This document shows, one piece after another, positions 9,550 through 20,000 of a stretch of 64,000 nucleotides of DNA (the first letter of the stretch is position 1; the number at the start of each line of letters is the position of its first letter). The stretch spans positions 28,528 through 92,527 of the forward strand of contig JAPLDO010000209.1 in the NCBI GenBank assembly GCA_026391715.1, read 5' to 3'. Below the pieces are notes generated by a model, which worked only from the letters and a program-made list of their open reading frames with translations, was not told the DNA's origin and did not search any database. The position numbers and the translations under genes were made by a program. Source of the DNA: Bacteroidota bacterium. Its GTDB lineage: Bacteria; Bacteroidota; Bacteroidia; Bacteroidales; FEN-979.

Positions 9550-10860
9550 TTACATATTTTCCATTGATAATCCTACATATTCGATACTGAAATCCTTAAA
9601 CTGCTTAGACAGCGAATCTGCTTTTTGTTTAAGTTCGTCAATGTTTATATTTTCCGATTTGCGCTTTACTTCGGCAATTACCAGTCTTTTCTCAATTTCG
9701 TTAATGGCTACAATATCTATTTCATTTTGGTTGCCTTTTTCCCAGTATGTGCCGATGGAAGAAAAATTACCTTCGATAGTCATCTTATTCATAAAATACT
9801 TTTCCAATATTCTTCCGCTATAGGTTTGGTAGTCTCTGCGCACTATTTCCTTTACATAGTTAAAATTGCCAATCTCAATAGCTCCACGATATTTATAAAT
9901 AAAACGAAACCAAAAGTTTAGAAAATTATCATTGATCTGATATTTTATTGAACGGCTATTCGGTTTCGATAATATGGGTTTTACCCTGCTGATGATACCA
10001 AAATCTACCTCAAGTCTATCCAGAAAACCGCCAATTTGCAGTTCTAAAATTGACTCCATTTCAACCCTTGATGTTTTCGATGAGGCAATTAATGAAAGGA
10101 TGGAAAAATAGTTGCCATAATCTTTTCCGAACTCATCAATCAACACATTTTTACCTTCGTCGAGAAAAAGGGAATTATCAGAAAACACTTCATCAAAAAT
10201 TGTGTCGGGCGTAAAAGCATTTGCTGTTACAAGCAGTTCCACATATTTTGCCACCCCGCCCGTAATCATGTAAAAAGCCAATAAGTCTTCAGAAGTATGG
10301 GCTGGACAATTGTCGGCAAGTATTTCCCTGATGGTTTCAACATTGAATTCTTTGAGATGTATTCGTTGCGTTGCCCTTCCAAAAAGAGGCTCTTTCGATT
10401 GCTCAAAAATTCGTTTCATCATCGAGTATATCGAACCACAAAGTATGAGATTGATTTTGCTGAAATTCTTTTTGCTGTCCCAAATATGCTGCATTTCGCT
10501 GAAAATGGCAGGATTTACTGAATAAAACTCTTGAAATTCATCTATGATCAGTGTGAAATGAACTGTTTTGGACAATTCCATCAGGTAGCCAAACACAGCA
10601 TTAAAAGTTTTGAAAGTCCCAAACAGCTCTACATTCAGTTTTAACTTCAATTCCTCAGCAAATTCGGCACAAAGGAGCGTTTCATTTTTCTTTGCCACAA
10701 AAAAATAAACACACGGATACGATTCCATGGCTTTGATCAACAGACTTGTTTTGCCAATTCTCCTACGACCTGTTATAAAAGTCATTTGAGCTGTATGCAA
10801 GGATTTCTGCTCTATACTTTGCAGTAATGTTATTTCCGTATCCCGGTCGTAAAATTTCAT
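9550..10860 (-). CDS. Archaeal-type ATPase (AAA, ATP_bind) with C-terminal DUF234/nuclease-like domain
   Basis: Walker A GRRRIGKTSLL, FTLIIDEFQEF Walker B, C-terminal ENEIDIVAINEIEKRLVIAEVKRK resembling a PD-(D/E)XK-like motif. Confidence 0.75.
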   Translation of the reverse strand: MKFYDRDTEITLLQSIEQKSLHTAQMTFITGRRRIGKTSLLIKAMESYPCVYFFVAKKNETLLCAEFAEELKLKLNVELFGTFKTFNAVFGYLMELSKTVHFTLIIDEFQEFYSVNPAIFSEMQHIWDSKKNFSKINLILCGSIYSMMKRIFEQSKEPLFGRATQRIHLKEFNVETIREILADNCPAHTSEDLLAFYMITGGVAKYVELLVTANAFTPDTIFDEVFSDNSLFLDEGKNVLIDEFGKDYGNYFSILSLIASSKTSRVEMESILELQIGGFLDRLEVDFGIISRVKPILSKPNSRSIKYQINDNFLNFWFRFIYKYRGAIEIGNFNYVKEIVRRDYQTYSGRILEKYFMNKMTIEGNFSSIGTYWEKGNQNEIDIVAINEIEKRLVIAEVKRKSENINIDELKQKADSLSKQFKDFSIEYVGLSMENM

Positions 10861-11004
10861 GCCTCCATTGTTTAAAATTATTTTAGCAAATTACAATTTA
10901 CCGCAATGCAGGTTACCGTAACGGGAATTGCGATAATGCAAAGATAAGAACAACGAGAGTTTTTATACCGGACTCATTGATTTGATTTTCTTCGTTTCCC
11001 TCAG

Positions 11005-12525
11005 TTAAAATGCCCGGACAGCGCGGATATAATAACCCAGGGCGATCTTAGTGGTGTAAGACGTTTGTCCGTTTTGCAAGTATTGAATATATGCCGAGGA
11101 AGAACTGTTTTCAGTAGAACTCCAATACCAGTTTGGGGAAAACACACCAATTGAAGCTTGTCGCAAGTACATCAGGTTCAGCTCATCTTTCGATGGTAAA
11201 AACCAGTCGCTATAGCCTCCGCCGTTATAGGCTCTTGCCAGGTATGCAGCATGTTGTGTATCACTGTCTTGCATGGAGATGATTCTGTCGGTGTTTGTTG
11301 AGCCTGTCCCGATTCCCGATCCTGTACCGCCAGGCACCGAATCGGATTGAAAGTACGCTATTGCCCAGGGGAGGGTTCCGGTACCCTGGTCTTCAATAGC
11401 GGCTATCAAACCATGATGCCCTGAGGCATCAACATATAAGATTTTTCCTCCCCCGTAAGCCAAACCGACGTAAAATGGTGTAGGCGTTACTGAATTTGAG
11501 GCAGCGCTTGCCAATCCTGTGCCCTTTGCATTGGTAGCTGTAACGGTAAATGTATAAGTTGTTCCATAAGTCAGCCCAGTAACGGTTATGGCTCCGCTTC
11601 CTGCCTGGTTCAGGGTTCCGGTAATACCGCCAGGCGATGAAGTTGCCGTATATGAGAGTATTGGGAAACCCCCATTGGAAGCGGGCGCGGTAAAAGATAC
11701 CGTTGCCTGCGCTACTCCCGCTTCAACTGATGCCGTGCCTATTGTTGGCGCGCCGGCTTCGCCTATGAAGAAAGAACGCACCGCGCGAACACGGCCAAAG
11801 TCGTAGCCCTTAACCATGCTGGTTGGCGAGCCATTGCCGAAGAAGTCCTGGACATACGCATTTAAAGTTTCTCCGGTGGAACTCCAATAATACCCGTAGC
11901 TAAAAACACCGATTTGAGATTTTTCAATATACATTTGGAACAACTCCTGATACGACGGTAAATACCAGTCATTATAAGTATCTCCATCCACTGTCACTGT
12001 GTAGGCATCGCAAATTTTGGCCGCAATGCCTTCATCGCTGCATCCGGTCACGATATTGGTTGTATTGGTCTGCCCCGTGCCAATGGCTTCAGATGTCGGA
12101 ATAAAGGTGCCGTAACAACCCCATGCGGCTCCTCCACTTTGATCACTTTCAGCGGCAATAAGTCCACGGAGACCTGTTTCGTTAATATAGAAAATGATTC
12201 CGCCACCGTAATGCTTTCCGATTAAAGGCGGGGTAGTGGCAGCGCCGCCAGTCATATTCGTCCAGGTAGTTCCGTTATAAACCTGCAATTCACCGGTTGG
12301 CCCGCAATTGCTGCAAAAGATGATCGACCCGGCCACGGGGGATGAAAAGTTTTGCTGTTGTGCATAAGTCATTCTCGGAGGCAAAAATCCCCGGGTGGTT
12401 GAACCCACATCGAGCATGGCGCAGCTTGCAGGCGCTGATCCGTTGTCGTTGATGCCCACGCTTTGGGCAAATGATAAGCCAGCCCCCAGGGCTAAAAGAA
12501 TCAGCAAAATCAGTTTTTTGTTCAT
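11005..12525 (-). CDS. Secreted FN3 + two DUF1566-domain protein (tandem paralog 1)
   Basis: Signal peptide; LDVGSTTRGFLPPRMT module; FN3 (APTIGTASVEAGVAQATVSFTAPASNGGFPILSYTATSSPGG); two DUF1566 blocks (DWYLPSYQELFQMY, DWFLPSKDELNLMY). Confidence 0.75.
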   Translation of the reverse strand: MNKKLILLILLALGAGLSFAQSVGINDNGSAPASCAMLDVGSTTRGFLPPRMTYAQQQNFSSPVAGSIIFCSNCGPTGELQVYNGTTWTNMTGGAATTPPLIGKHYGGGIIFYINETGLRGLIAAESDQSGGAAWGCYGTFIPTSEAIGTGQTNTTNIVTGCSDEGIAAKICDAYTVTVDGDTYNDWYLPSYQELFQMYIEKSQIGVFSYGYYWSSTGETLNAYVQDFFGNGSPTSMVKGYDFGRVRAVRSFFIGEAGAPTIGTASVEAGVAQATVSFTAPASNGGFPILSYTATSSPGGITGTLNQAGSGAITVTGLTYGTTYTFTVTATNAKGTGLASAASNSVTPTPFYVGLAYGGGKILYVDASGHHGLIAAIEDQGTGTLPWAIAYFQSDSVPGGTGSGIGTGSTNTDRIISMQDSDTQHAAYLARAYNGGGYSDWFLPSKDELNLMYLRQASIGVFSPNWYWSSTENSSSSAYIQYLQNGQTSYTTKIALGYYIRAVRAF

Positions 12526-12672
12526 CGCTTTGGTTATTTAATTTAGGTATTTTGATTGCTGTTCAGGATGGCGGACGCCTGTGCCGGAGAGCTCAGCGAC
12601 AGCATAACGATGGTAAATATTATGCGTATTTTTCTTCATACCGATTGATCTAATGTTCCCTGTTACACTCAG

Positions 12673-13710
12673 TTAAAATGACCGAATTGCACGAACCTTG
12701 GAAAATACTTCCTTTTTGTAATATACCTTGCTGCCAAAGCCGAAGTTTTGGTGCCACACATAACCAGCAGGCGAGTAAGAAGCCTCGGAGGAACTCATAT
12801 AGTTGTAGGCTACAAAACCTCCAATTAGCTCTTGATTCTGGTATAGTTTGTTCAACTCATCTTTACTTGGCAGATACCAATCATTGTAACCGCCACCATT
12901 ATAACTTCTGCAATACCATGCAGCGTAATAGGCGCCCTGGGGGTTCTGGGAGATTGTATGGTCGGTGTTTGCTGAGCCTGTCCCGAAGTCAGTGGATGTC
13001 CCAAGTGGTACACCAACCTGCCAGTAATCAGGATTTGTCCAAAAGGTACCGTAACTTTGGTCTGCGGTAGCTGCTATTAAACCATGCATCCCTGTAGCAT
13101 CAATATAAAAGATTATCCCACCGCCGTAACTTGCGCCGATTCCAGGCGTTACTGAATTAGAAACCACGCTTGGCAAACCCATTCCATTTGCATTGGTAGC
13201 TGAAACGGTAAAAGTATAGGCTATACCATTGGTCAACCCTGTTACGGTTATTGTCCCGCTTCCTGCCTGATTCAAAGTTTCGGTAAAATTGCCGGGCGAT
13301 GAAGTAGCCGTGTAGGAGAGTATGGGTGAACCCCCATCGGAAGCGGGCTGGGTAAAAGTCACCGATGCCTGAAAGCCTCCAAATGTTGCTGTGCCTATTG
13401 TTGGCGCACCGGGTAAACCCAATGCCGTGCCACCGACCACGTTTGTCCAGGCGGCGCCGTTATAAACCTGCATTTCACCGGATGGTCCGCAATTGCTGCA
13501 CCAGATGGTCAACCCGGGAGCAGGGGATGAGATTGAGTTCCGTTGTGCAGAAGTCATTCTCGGAGGCAAAAATGCCCGGGTGGTTGAACTCACATCGAGT
13601 ATGGCGCTGCTGGCGGGCGCTGAGCCATCGTTGTTGACGCCCACGTTTTGGGCAAATGATGCGGTAGCCCAAAGGGCAATGAGAATCAGCAAAATCAGTT
13701 TTTTGTTCAT
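12673..13710 (-). CDS. Secreted FN3 + DUF1566-domain protein (tandem paralog 2)
   Basis: Same module order as 11005-12525 with a single DUF1566 block (NDWYLPSKDELNKLY). Confidence 0.75.
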   Translation of the reverse strand: MNKKLILLILIALWATASFAQNVGVNNDGSAPASSAILDVSSTTRAFLPPRMTSAQRNSISSPAPGLTIWCSNCGPSGEMQVYNGAAWTNVVGGTALGLPGAPTIGTATFGGFQASVTFTQPASDGGSPILSYTATSSPGNFTETLNQAGSGTITVTGLTNGIAYTFTVSATNANGMGLPSVVSNSVTPGIGASYGGGIIFYIDATGMHGLIAATADQSYGTFWTNPDYWQVGVPLGTSTDFGTGSANTDHTISQNPQGAYYAAWYCRSYNGGGYNDWYLPSKDELNKLYQNQELIGGFVAYNYMSSSEASYSPAGYVWHQNFGFGSKVYYKKEVFSKVRAIRSF

Positions 13711-13858
13711 CGCTTTGGTTATTTAGTTTATGTATTTTTTTTGCTGTGCCGGATAACGGGCGCCTGTGCCGGAGAGCTCAGCGACAGCATCACGATGGTA
13801 AATATTATAAGTATTGTTCTTCATAATAAATTGATTTAATTTTCCCCGTTACACTCAG

Positions 13859-14935
13859 TTAAAACGCCCGGATAGCGCGAACACGGTTTGGTTGATACTT
13901 TAGAGAACATCCCCGTAGGCCATCGCCGAAGTTTTGGCTCCACACGTTATTCGGAGGTGCGCCATAAGGCTCGGAGGAACTCCAATAGTTGTCGTTTGTA
14001 AAACCGCCAATTGCAGCACGATTCAGGTAAAGTATGTTCAATTCATCTTTGCTTGGCAAATACCAGTCGTTGTAGCCTCCGCCGGTATAGGCTCTTGCCA
14101 GGGCTGCAGCGTAACCGGTAGCGCCGGCGCCATGCTGCGAGATGATGTGGTCGGTGTTTGCTGAGCCTGCCCCGAAGACAGTGGATGTCCCAAGTGGTAC
14201 CGTAATTGATTCATAATCATATAATGCCCATCGGATTCCACCCTGGTCTGAAGTAGCGGCTATTAAACCATGTTCTCCTGAAATATCAAGATAAAAGACT
14301 TTCCCACCGCCATAACTTCCGCCGATTCCCGGCGTTACTGAATTAGAAACAGCGCTTGACAAACCTGTGCCATTTTCATTGGTTGCTGTAATGGTAAAAG
14401 TATAAGCTGTACCATTGGTCAACCCTGTTACGGTTACTGTTCCGCTTCCTGCCTGATTCAAAGTTCCGGTAAAATTGCCAGGCGATGATTTAGCCGTGTA
14501 GGAGAGTATAGGCGAACCCCCATCGGAAGCAGGCTGGGTAAAAGTTACCAGGGCCTCCAGATATCCCACTGTTGCGGCGCCTATTGTTGGCGCACCTGGT
14601 AAACCCAATGGTGTGCCACCGAGCAGGTTTGTCCAGAAAAATCCGTTATAAATCTGCAATTCACCGGAATAAACATTCAATTCAACGGATGACGCGCAAT
14701 TGGTACACCAGATGATCAACCCGGCCGCAGGGGATGAGATTGAATTCCGTTGTGCAGAAGTCATTCTCGGAGGCAAAAAGCCTTTGTTGGTTGAGCTTAC
14801 ATCGAGCATGGCTTTGGCGTTTGGGCTTGAGCCATCGTTGTTGATGCCCACACCTCCGGTTTGGGAAAACATACTGCCTGCAAAAAAAAGCATCAGAACT
14901 GCTGGATAAATAACTTTCATGGTGTTTGTTTTCAT
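13859..14935 (-). CDS. Secreted FN3 + DUF1566-domain protein (tandem paralog 3)
   Basis: Same module order; NDWYLPSKDELNILY. Confidence 0.75.
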   Translation of the reverse strand: MKTNTMKVIYPAVLMLFFAGSMFSQTGGVGINNDGSSPNAKAMLDVSSTNKGFLPPRMTSAQRNSISSPAAGLIIWCTNCASSVELNVYSGELQIYNGFFWTNLLGGTPLGLPGAPTIGAATVGYLEALVTFTQPASDGGSPILSYTAKSSPGNFTGTLNQAGSGTVTVTGLTNGTAYTFTITATNENGTGLSSAVSNSVTPGIGGSYGGGKVFYLDISGEHGLIAATSDQGGIRWALYDYESITVPLGTSTVFGAGSANTDHIISQHGAGATGYAAALARAYTGGGYNDWYLPSKDELNILYLNRAAIGGFTNDNYWSSSEPYGAPPNNVWSQNFGDGLRGCSLKYQPNRVRAIRAF

Positions 14936-14971
14936 TTTTCAAATTGTTGGGGATTCACTTTGCCTTTGGCA

Positions 14972-15700
14972 TCATTCCATTTTACTCCAGGTTCCGCTGA
15001 AAGATTGTGACCGCGGAGGACATTTGTCTTTAAGATATGTGCAGGTCAAATCGGTTCCGTTCAGGGAATAGGCAAAGTAGCCGTTGCCATCGCAATCGGG
15101 ATCGTTGTGGATGACAATGGTGTTTTCGGTCGCGGCAAAACTTACAGTTGAATTGGTATGCCCGGGAATCGGGTCAATCATTTCCCACTTAAGCGCTCTG
15201 TCTGCTGAAAGGATTAGTTTTACGCGGTAGGAGTTTCCCTGCTCCACAACGGTTTTCTGCCACGAGCCGATGATCTTCGCCAAATCTGCCGGATTTTTTT
15301 GATTCCAGATGCCCACAAGCGCCGATGCGCGGGCAGGATAGCTGTCGCTTACCATTGCCAGAGTAAGGGTTCCCCCGGACAAAGTCCATGTATAAATACC
15401 TTCAACGGGCAAGTCAGGATCCTCATAAAAGCGAATCTGATCGCCGTTGACCTGAATTTTTGAGTAGCTGTTTGTGTGGGTTGAGAGCGTGTCTAATATG
15501 ATCCACTCGAAGGTTCCCGCTGCATTCAGGTTTATCTGTGCGCGGTAGGTTTCGGTTCCGGTGTAGGTCCGGGTCCAGCTTCCAAAAGGATTCGGGGTGG
15601 GATCGGGATCATTGGTTTTCTTGTTGCAGGAAACCAGGCTGATTGCGCATACCATGAGCAAAGCAGCATAAAATGAAATTATGTGTTTCATAACGGCCAT
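14972..15700 (-). CDS. Lipoprotein with two homologous lipocalin-like domains
   Basis: Lipobox LVSCNKK; internal duplication GSWTRTYTGTETYRAQINLNAAGTFEW / GSWQKTVVEQGNSYRVKLILSADRALKW. Confidence 0.55.
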   Translation of the reverse strand: MAVMKHIISFYAALLMVCAISLVSCNKKTNDPDPTPNPFGSWTRTYTGTETYRAQINLNAAGTFEWIILDTLSTHTNSYSKIQVNGDQIRFYEDPDLPVEGIYTWTLSGGTLTLAMVSDSYPARASALVGIWNQKNPADLAKIIGSWQKTVVEQGNSYRVKLILSADRALKWEMIDPIPGHTNSTVSFAATENTIVIHNDPDCDGNGYFAYSLNGTDLTCTYLKDKCPPRSQSFSGTWSKME

Positions 15701-16959
15701 CTGTATTCAAATTGATCCTCGTCTGCCCAATATGTGGCAAACTTGTCCCAGTAATATACATTCTCAGGATGCATCACTTTCCAAAAAACATAATCTGCCT
15801 TTGCCTGGTCTCCGTTTACATTCAACCGGCGTTCTATTCCCATTTTATCATAAAAATCACAAACCTGGGGAATCATGGCGATAATTTTATTCATATCCGT
15901 ATTTCCAACCTGCAGTTCTGCCATGCCCATAATAAATGTGGCGTCGTAAGCCGATAATGCAGTTACATCTGGCACGATACCGGTTTGCAGTGCAATTTTT
16001 TCAGAAAGCCGCATAGTGAAATCCGGCGTGGTCCATGCATTGCCGATTCCCATGATGGGCGACATGAACCCTGTTTTAAGCGCAAATGCAGCGAGCGTGA
16101 CATTGGAAGTCAGAGTGTCTAAACTGGCATTTCCGTCGCAACCATACCATTTTACCGATCCCAGTTCCCCGTACTGGATCGCAGCCGTGAAAATTCCGGC
16201 TATCTCGCTGAAGGTCAGAGCCAGCACAGCAACCTTTGTTGCGCCATAAGCTGCAACCGCTTGATTCACCTGCGACTGGATTGTGCTTGCGAGGCTTGTA
16301 AACGATGTTTCTGAAGTGGCGTAGATTGATCCCGGATAAACGAATCCTCCCTCCGCAACAAACCTGGTTTTAAACGCTTCTGCCAGTGAATTGCCCCAGA
16401 TGTCATTTCTTACGATAGGGATCACTGCAGTAATTCCTTCTGCTTTTGCGGCGCTGACAAGAGCCATAGCCTGATTGTTGTCGTCGGGGCAAAGCCTGAA
16501 CACATTGCTTCCCGCATAATTCAGCCCGATTGCAGAACTGCTTGTATTAATGAGGGCGCACTGATTCTTTTTTACAAATGGCATTACGGCTTTAAGTTCC
16601 GAGCTGGAATAGGGACCGCTTAAAAACATCCTGACGCCTTTGTTGTACATGATTTCCATCTGGTTTTTTGCCTCAGAGGTGTCCATTTTAGTATCGGCAT
16701 AGGAACAGGTGAAGGTGACATTCCGTCCGGCAATCGCCGCGTAGGCGTTCAGGTCTTCGAGCGCAAATTGTATGGCGGCTTTCGTGGCAAGCCCGTTTTG
16801 AGGGTTGTTGACCGTAAGATCCAGCAACGCGCCAAAATTGATTGTCTGTCCTCCGGCAGGAAGCGGATCTTCGCTTTTCTTGCAACCATTGGCAAGAATT
16901 AATACAAAACCCATTGAGATGATGAATGGGTACATCCAGTTTTTGATTTGCTTTTTCAT
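15688..16959 (-). CDS. ABC-type (branched-chain amino acid-like, Peripla_BP_6) substrate-binding lipoprotein
   Basis: Start at MKKQIKNWMYPF with lipobox LANGC; GALLDLT..., FLSGPYSSSELKAVMPFV, INTSSSAIGL, FRLCPDDNNQ. The ORF track start at 17016 is upstream of the likely start. Confidence 0.75.
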   Translation of the reverse strand: MKKQIKNWMYPFIISMGFVLILANGCKKSEDPLPAGGQTINFGALLDLTVNNPQNGLATKAAIQFALEDLNAYAAIAGRNVTFTCSYADTKMDTSEAKNQMEIMYNKGVRMFLSGPYSSSELKAVMPFVKKNQCALINTSSSAIGLNYAGSNVFRLCPDDNNQAMALVSAAKAEGITAVIPIVRNDIWGNSLAEAFKTRFVAEGGFVYPGSIYATSETSFTSLASTIQSQVNQAVAAYGATKVAVLALTFSEIAGIFTAAIQYGELGSVKWYGCDGNASLDTLTSNVTLAAFALKTGFMSPIMGIGNAWTTPDFTMRLSEKIALQTGIVPDVTALSAYDATFIMGMAELQVGNTDMNKIIAMIPQVCDFYDKMGIERRLNVNGDQAKADYVFWKVMHPENVYYWDKFATYWADEDQFEYRWPL

Positions 16960-17008
16960 GTTGTTTGTTTTAGTTATTGTAAATATTCCCATATTAGGTT
17001 TTGCGCCA

Positions 17009-20000
17009 TCATTCAAAGATCAACACCGACGAAAATTTCTCAGGGTAGGCTAGCCTCAGAAATTCATATCCGATTCCCGACAATCCCTGAAAAAAACCGG
17101 GATTAAAAATATCTTCCGTAGCGTCGGCAAAAAGGTCAAACCGGTTATTTTTCAAAAATTTTTCAATTACATAACCCGCTTGTTCATATACAATCTTCAG
17201 CAGCGCGGCGTCATTTCTTTTTAGCGCGGCATAAAAAAGAACTTCTATTCTTCCCGTATTCCCGCAGCACAAATGATCGCGGGTTTGAATCAAATCGCGC
17301 CGGGTTGTTTCAATCGAAGATGCAATGTTGGATTCAATTTCGGCATTATTGTATAAATACCGGGCAGCCAGTCTTGCAAGCCCGATTCCCGGAGCCCCGT
17401 GGCACCAGCTTGTCATATACTTCGGCTTTCCCGGATTTGGCATAAGCGGAAATTCGCGCAAATCAAGCCAATTCTGATGATCAACTGAAAAAAGGCTGTT
17501 TTCAAAATGGATTAATTTTACTGCTGTTTCATAGTATTTACTATCTCCGGTCACTTCAAACAACTTCAGCAGGGAAAAGGCAATTCCGGCAACGCCATGT
17601 GAAAATCCGGTAAGAATCTTTCCATGTAATGTCTCCCATTCCACTTTGCCATCCGGGGTTTCAATCAGGGAATTCAGAATACGGTCGCCGCAAACTATAG
17701 CTTTATCGAGTATTTGCGGAAGCGATGTAACACGGTAAAGATGCAGGAACGCCAGCAGACAACCGGCATTTCCTGAGATAATATCATGAACCATGCTGCG
17801 ACGAATCATACCATCGTCAATTTTCCCGCTGAGCTTTACAGCGTCATCAATGTAAGATTTATCGTTCAGGATTTCAGCAATTTTCAACAAAGAATAGATG
17901 ATAGATGAGTTTCCCGAAGCTATTCCGAGAGAGCTCATACGCATCAGAATGTCGTAATTATCAAACTGGTCAATGCCTCGCCTTAACGACTTTATAGTTG
18001 CTTCGTTCAGTCTTTTTATTTCCGGATCATCGGAAACAGAAGAAAGCGCCGATAAAAACAGCGCCACGCCCGCAAATCCGTCGTAGAGGAAGAGGGTCAT
18101 TGGCTGCAATCGGAATTTATCAGCGCCGGGTACAATTCCTGTGGTGATCCACGAACAACTGCCGTCGCGCGAGTAGATTGCCTCTCTGGAAAGAATTCGC
18201 GCAATTTCGAGCGCCGCCTTCAGCAATGTCTCTTTTGTTGCCGGAGCGTGAATATCGGTCGGTAATTGCGATTTTGAAGAGTGGGTGGTAATATTCCCAT
18301 GTTCGGTTTCCCGGAAGAAGAGAGAAGCCTTGATAAATTTCACCTGTTTGGCGAGATCTTGTTCATCCAGTTCCGATAATTGGTTAATCACCTGATCGTA
18401 AATCGGGGAGCGCATGTAATTTTTCATCAGGCTCCCCAAATTGTCTTTGAGGTCAACGCTACCGGAGTCTGCCCAGAAAATTGGAAAATCCATCCCCTCC
18501 ATCTGTCTGCGTTCTGATTTGCAGATTGCCCAGAAAGGATTCGGAGGGGTTGTTTGAAGAAATGCCCTGCTGATGGATTCCATTCGTAGGCTGCGGTCAA
18601 TGCCTTCGCGCATATACAGTGGATCCATCGTTTTTTTCATAATCAGCGCGTAAATTCGGGTGGAACGAAAGATGAAGCGCAACTCTTTTCCGGCAAAAAG
18701 ATGAACCGGGATTTGGGTGCGGTTTTCAAGCGCCAGCCGGTAGAGAGATGTAAAACCAAAAATAATATCGTCTGTATATGGCGACGGGAAGCGTTGTTTT
18801 CCTTCAAAAACCGGAAGATTTGATTGCTCCTGAAACCGAAGGTTTTCAGTTTCGGTAGTCATCCGGTCGCTATTAATCTCTTTCCACACAACCCTTTTGA
18901 CAGGTGATTCCCTATTCCCATATCCCCCAATACCGCTGATATCGAATACAAATCCATCCTTGCCTGTAATCCATGAAGGAAGAATTCCGGTGCGGAAAAC
19001 CGATGTTCCAAATTGTTCATTGGCAAGGTACATTGCGCTGTCCGCGAACTCATCCATGAAAGATTTTCCTTCATGGTGCATTACCGTTTCGATATCAATG
19101 ATTACAGGGTGCGCCCCCGAAGCGATAACATTTTCCTGGTGACAGTCGTTGCCGTTAAGGATATAGATGACGCCGATCAGAGCGCCGATTCGCTTGTAAT
19201 AATCTGAAACTTCCTCTTCCGAATTACATTCGCCCGATTCTATAAAACCCACCCAACCATAATCGCCTTTCTGTAAAACATCAAGCGTTTTCAATCCCGG
19301 ATTCAACCCCTTTTCATTGAACCAGGTCAGAAACGAAGTGTATGCCAGTTCGAGTTCCAGGTTTTTGGGCTTATAAACCAGTTTCAATCCCGATTCAAAT
19401 TTCAGGGAAATAACACTTTTACCATTGTTGTGCGAATCGGAAATACCAGATTTGTACCCAATCAGGCGGCCTGGTGAAATACCATAAGAAAAATGATCCG
19501 AAATGGAATCGTAATCGTTGCCGAGCCGTGTGATGAAGGCGCCGGAGTTATTGACCCAATTGGCGATGATGATAGTGATAGAACGCGCCAGCGCGCTGTA
19601 CTCTTCAAAGAAAGAAACCCACCCGCTTTCAATAATTTTATTCACAAAATCGTGATAAAGACGGGTATCGCTTACTTCATCAGACCCCGCTTGCATAAAA
19701 AGCCGTTCAAAAGCCGACTGTCGGGTAGTTCTGTAAATATGGAATTCCAGTTGAAAAGTCTGTGAAGCATGAAAATTCAGAGCGAGCGCCAGTTGTCTGT
19801 TGATCATCCTTCGGGCTTCGTCGGTAAAAAACTTTTCTTTCAGAGAATTTATATCATTGCTCAACTTATTGTTTGCGAAAGCCACCAGAGGTGTAATCAG
19901 GTGCAGGAAAGGCGTTGTTTTTTCAAGTTCATGGCTGAACAGCCTTTCAATTTCAGATGAAATACCGGCAGGCTTGAATGAACTCAAATATTCAACAATC

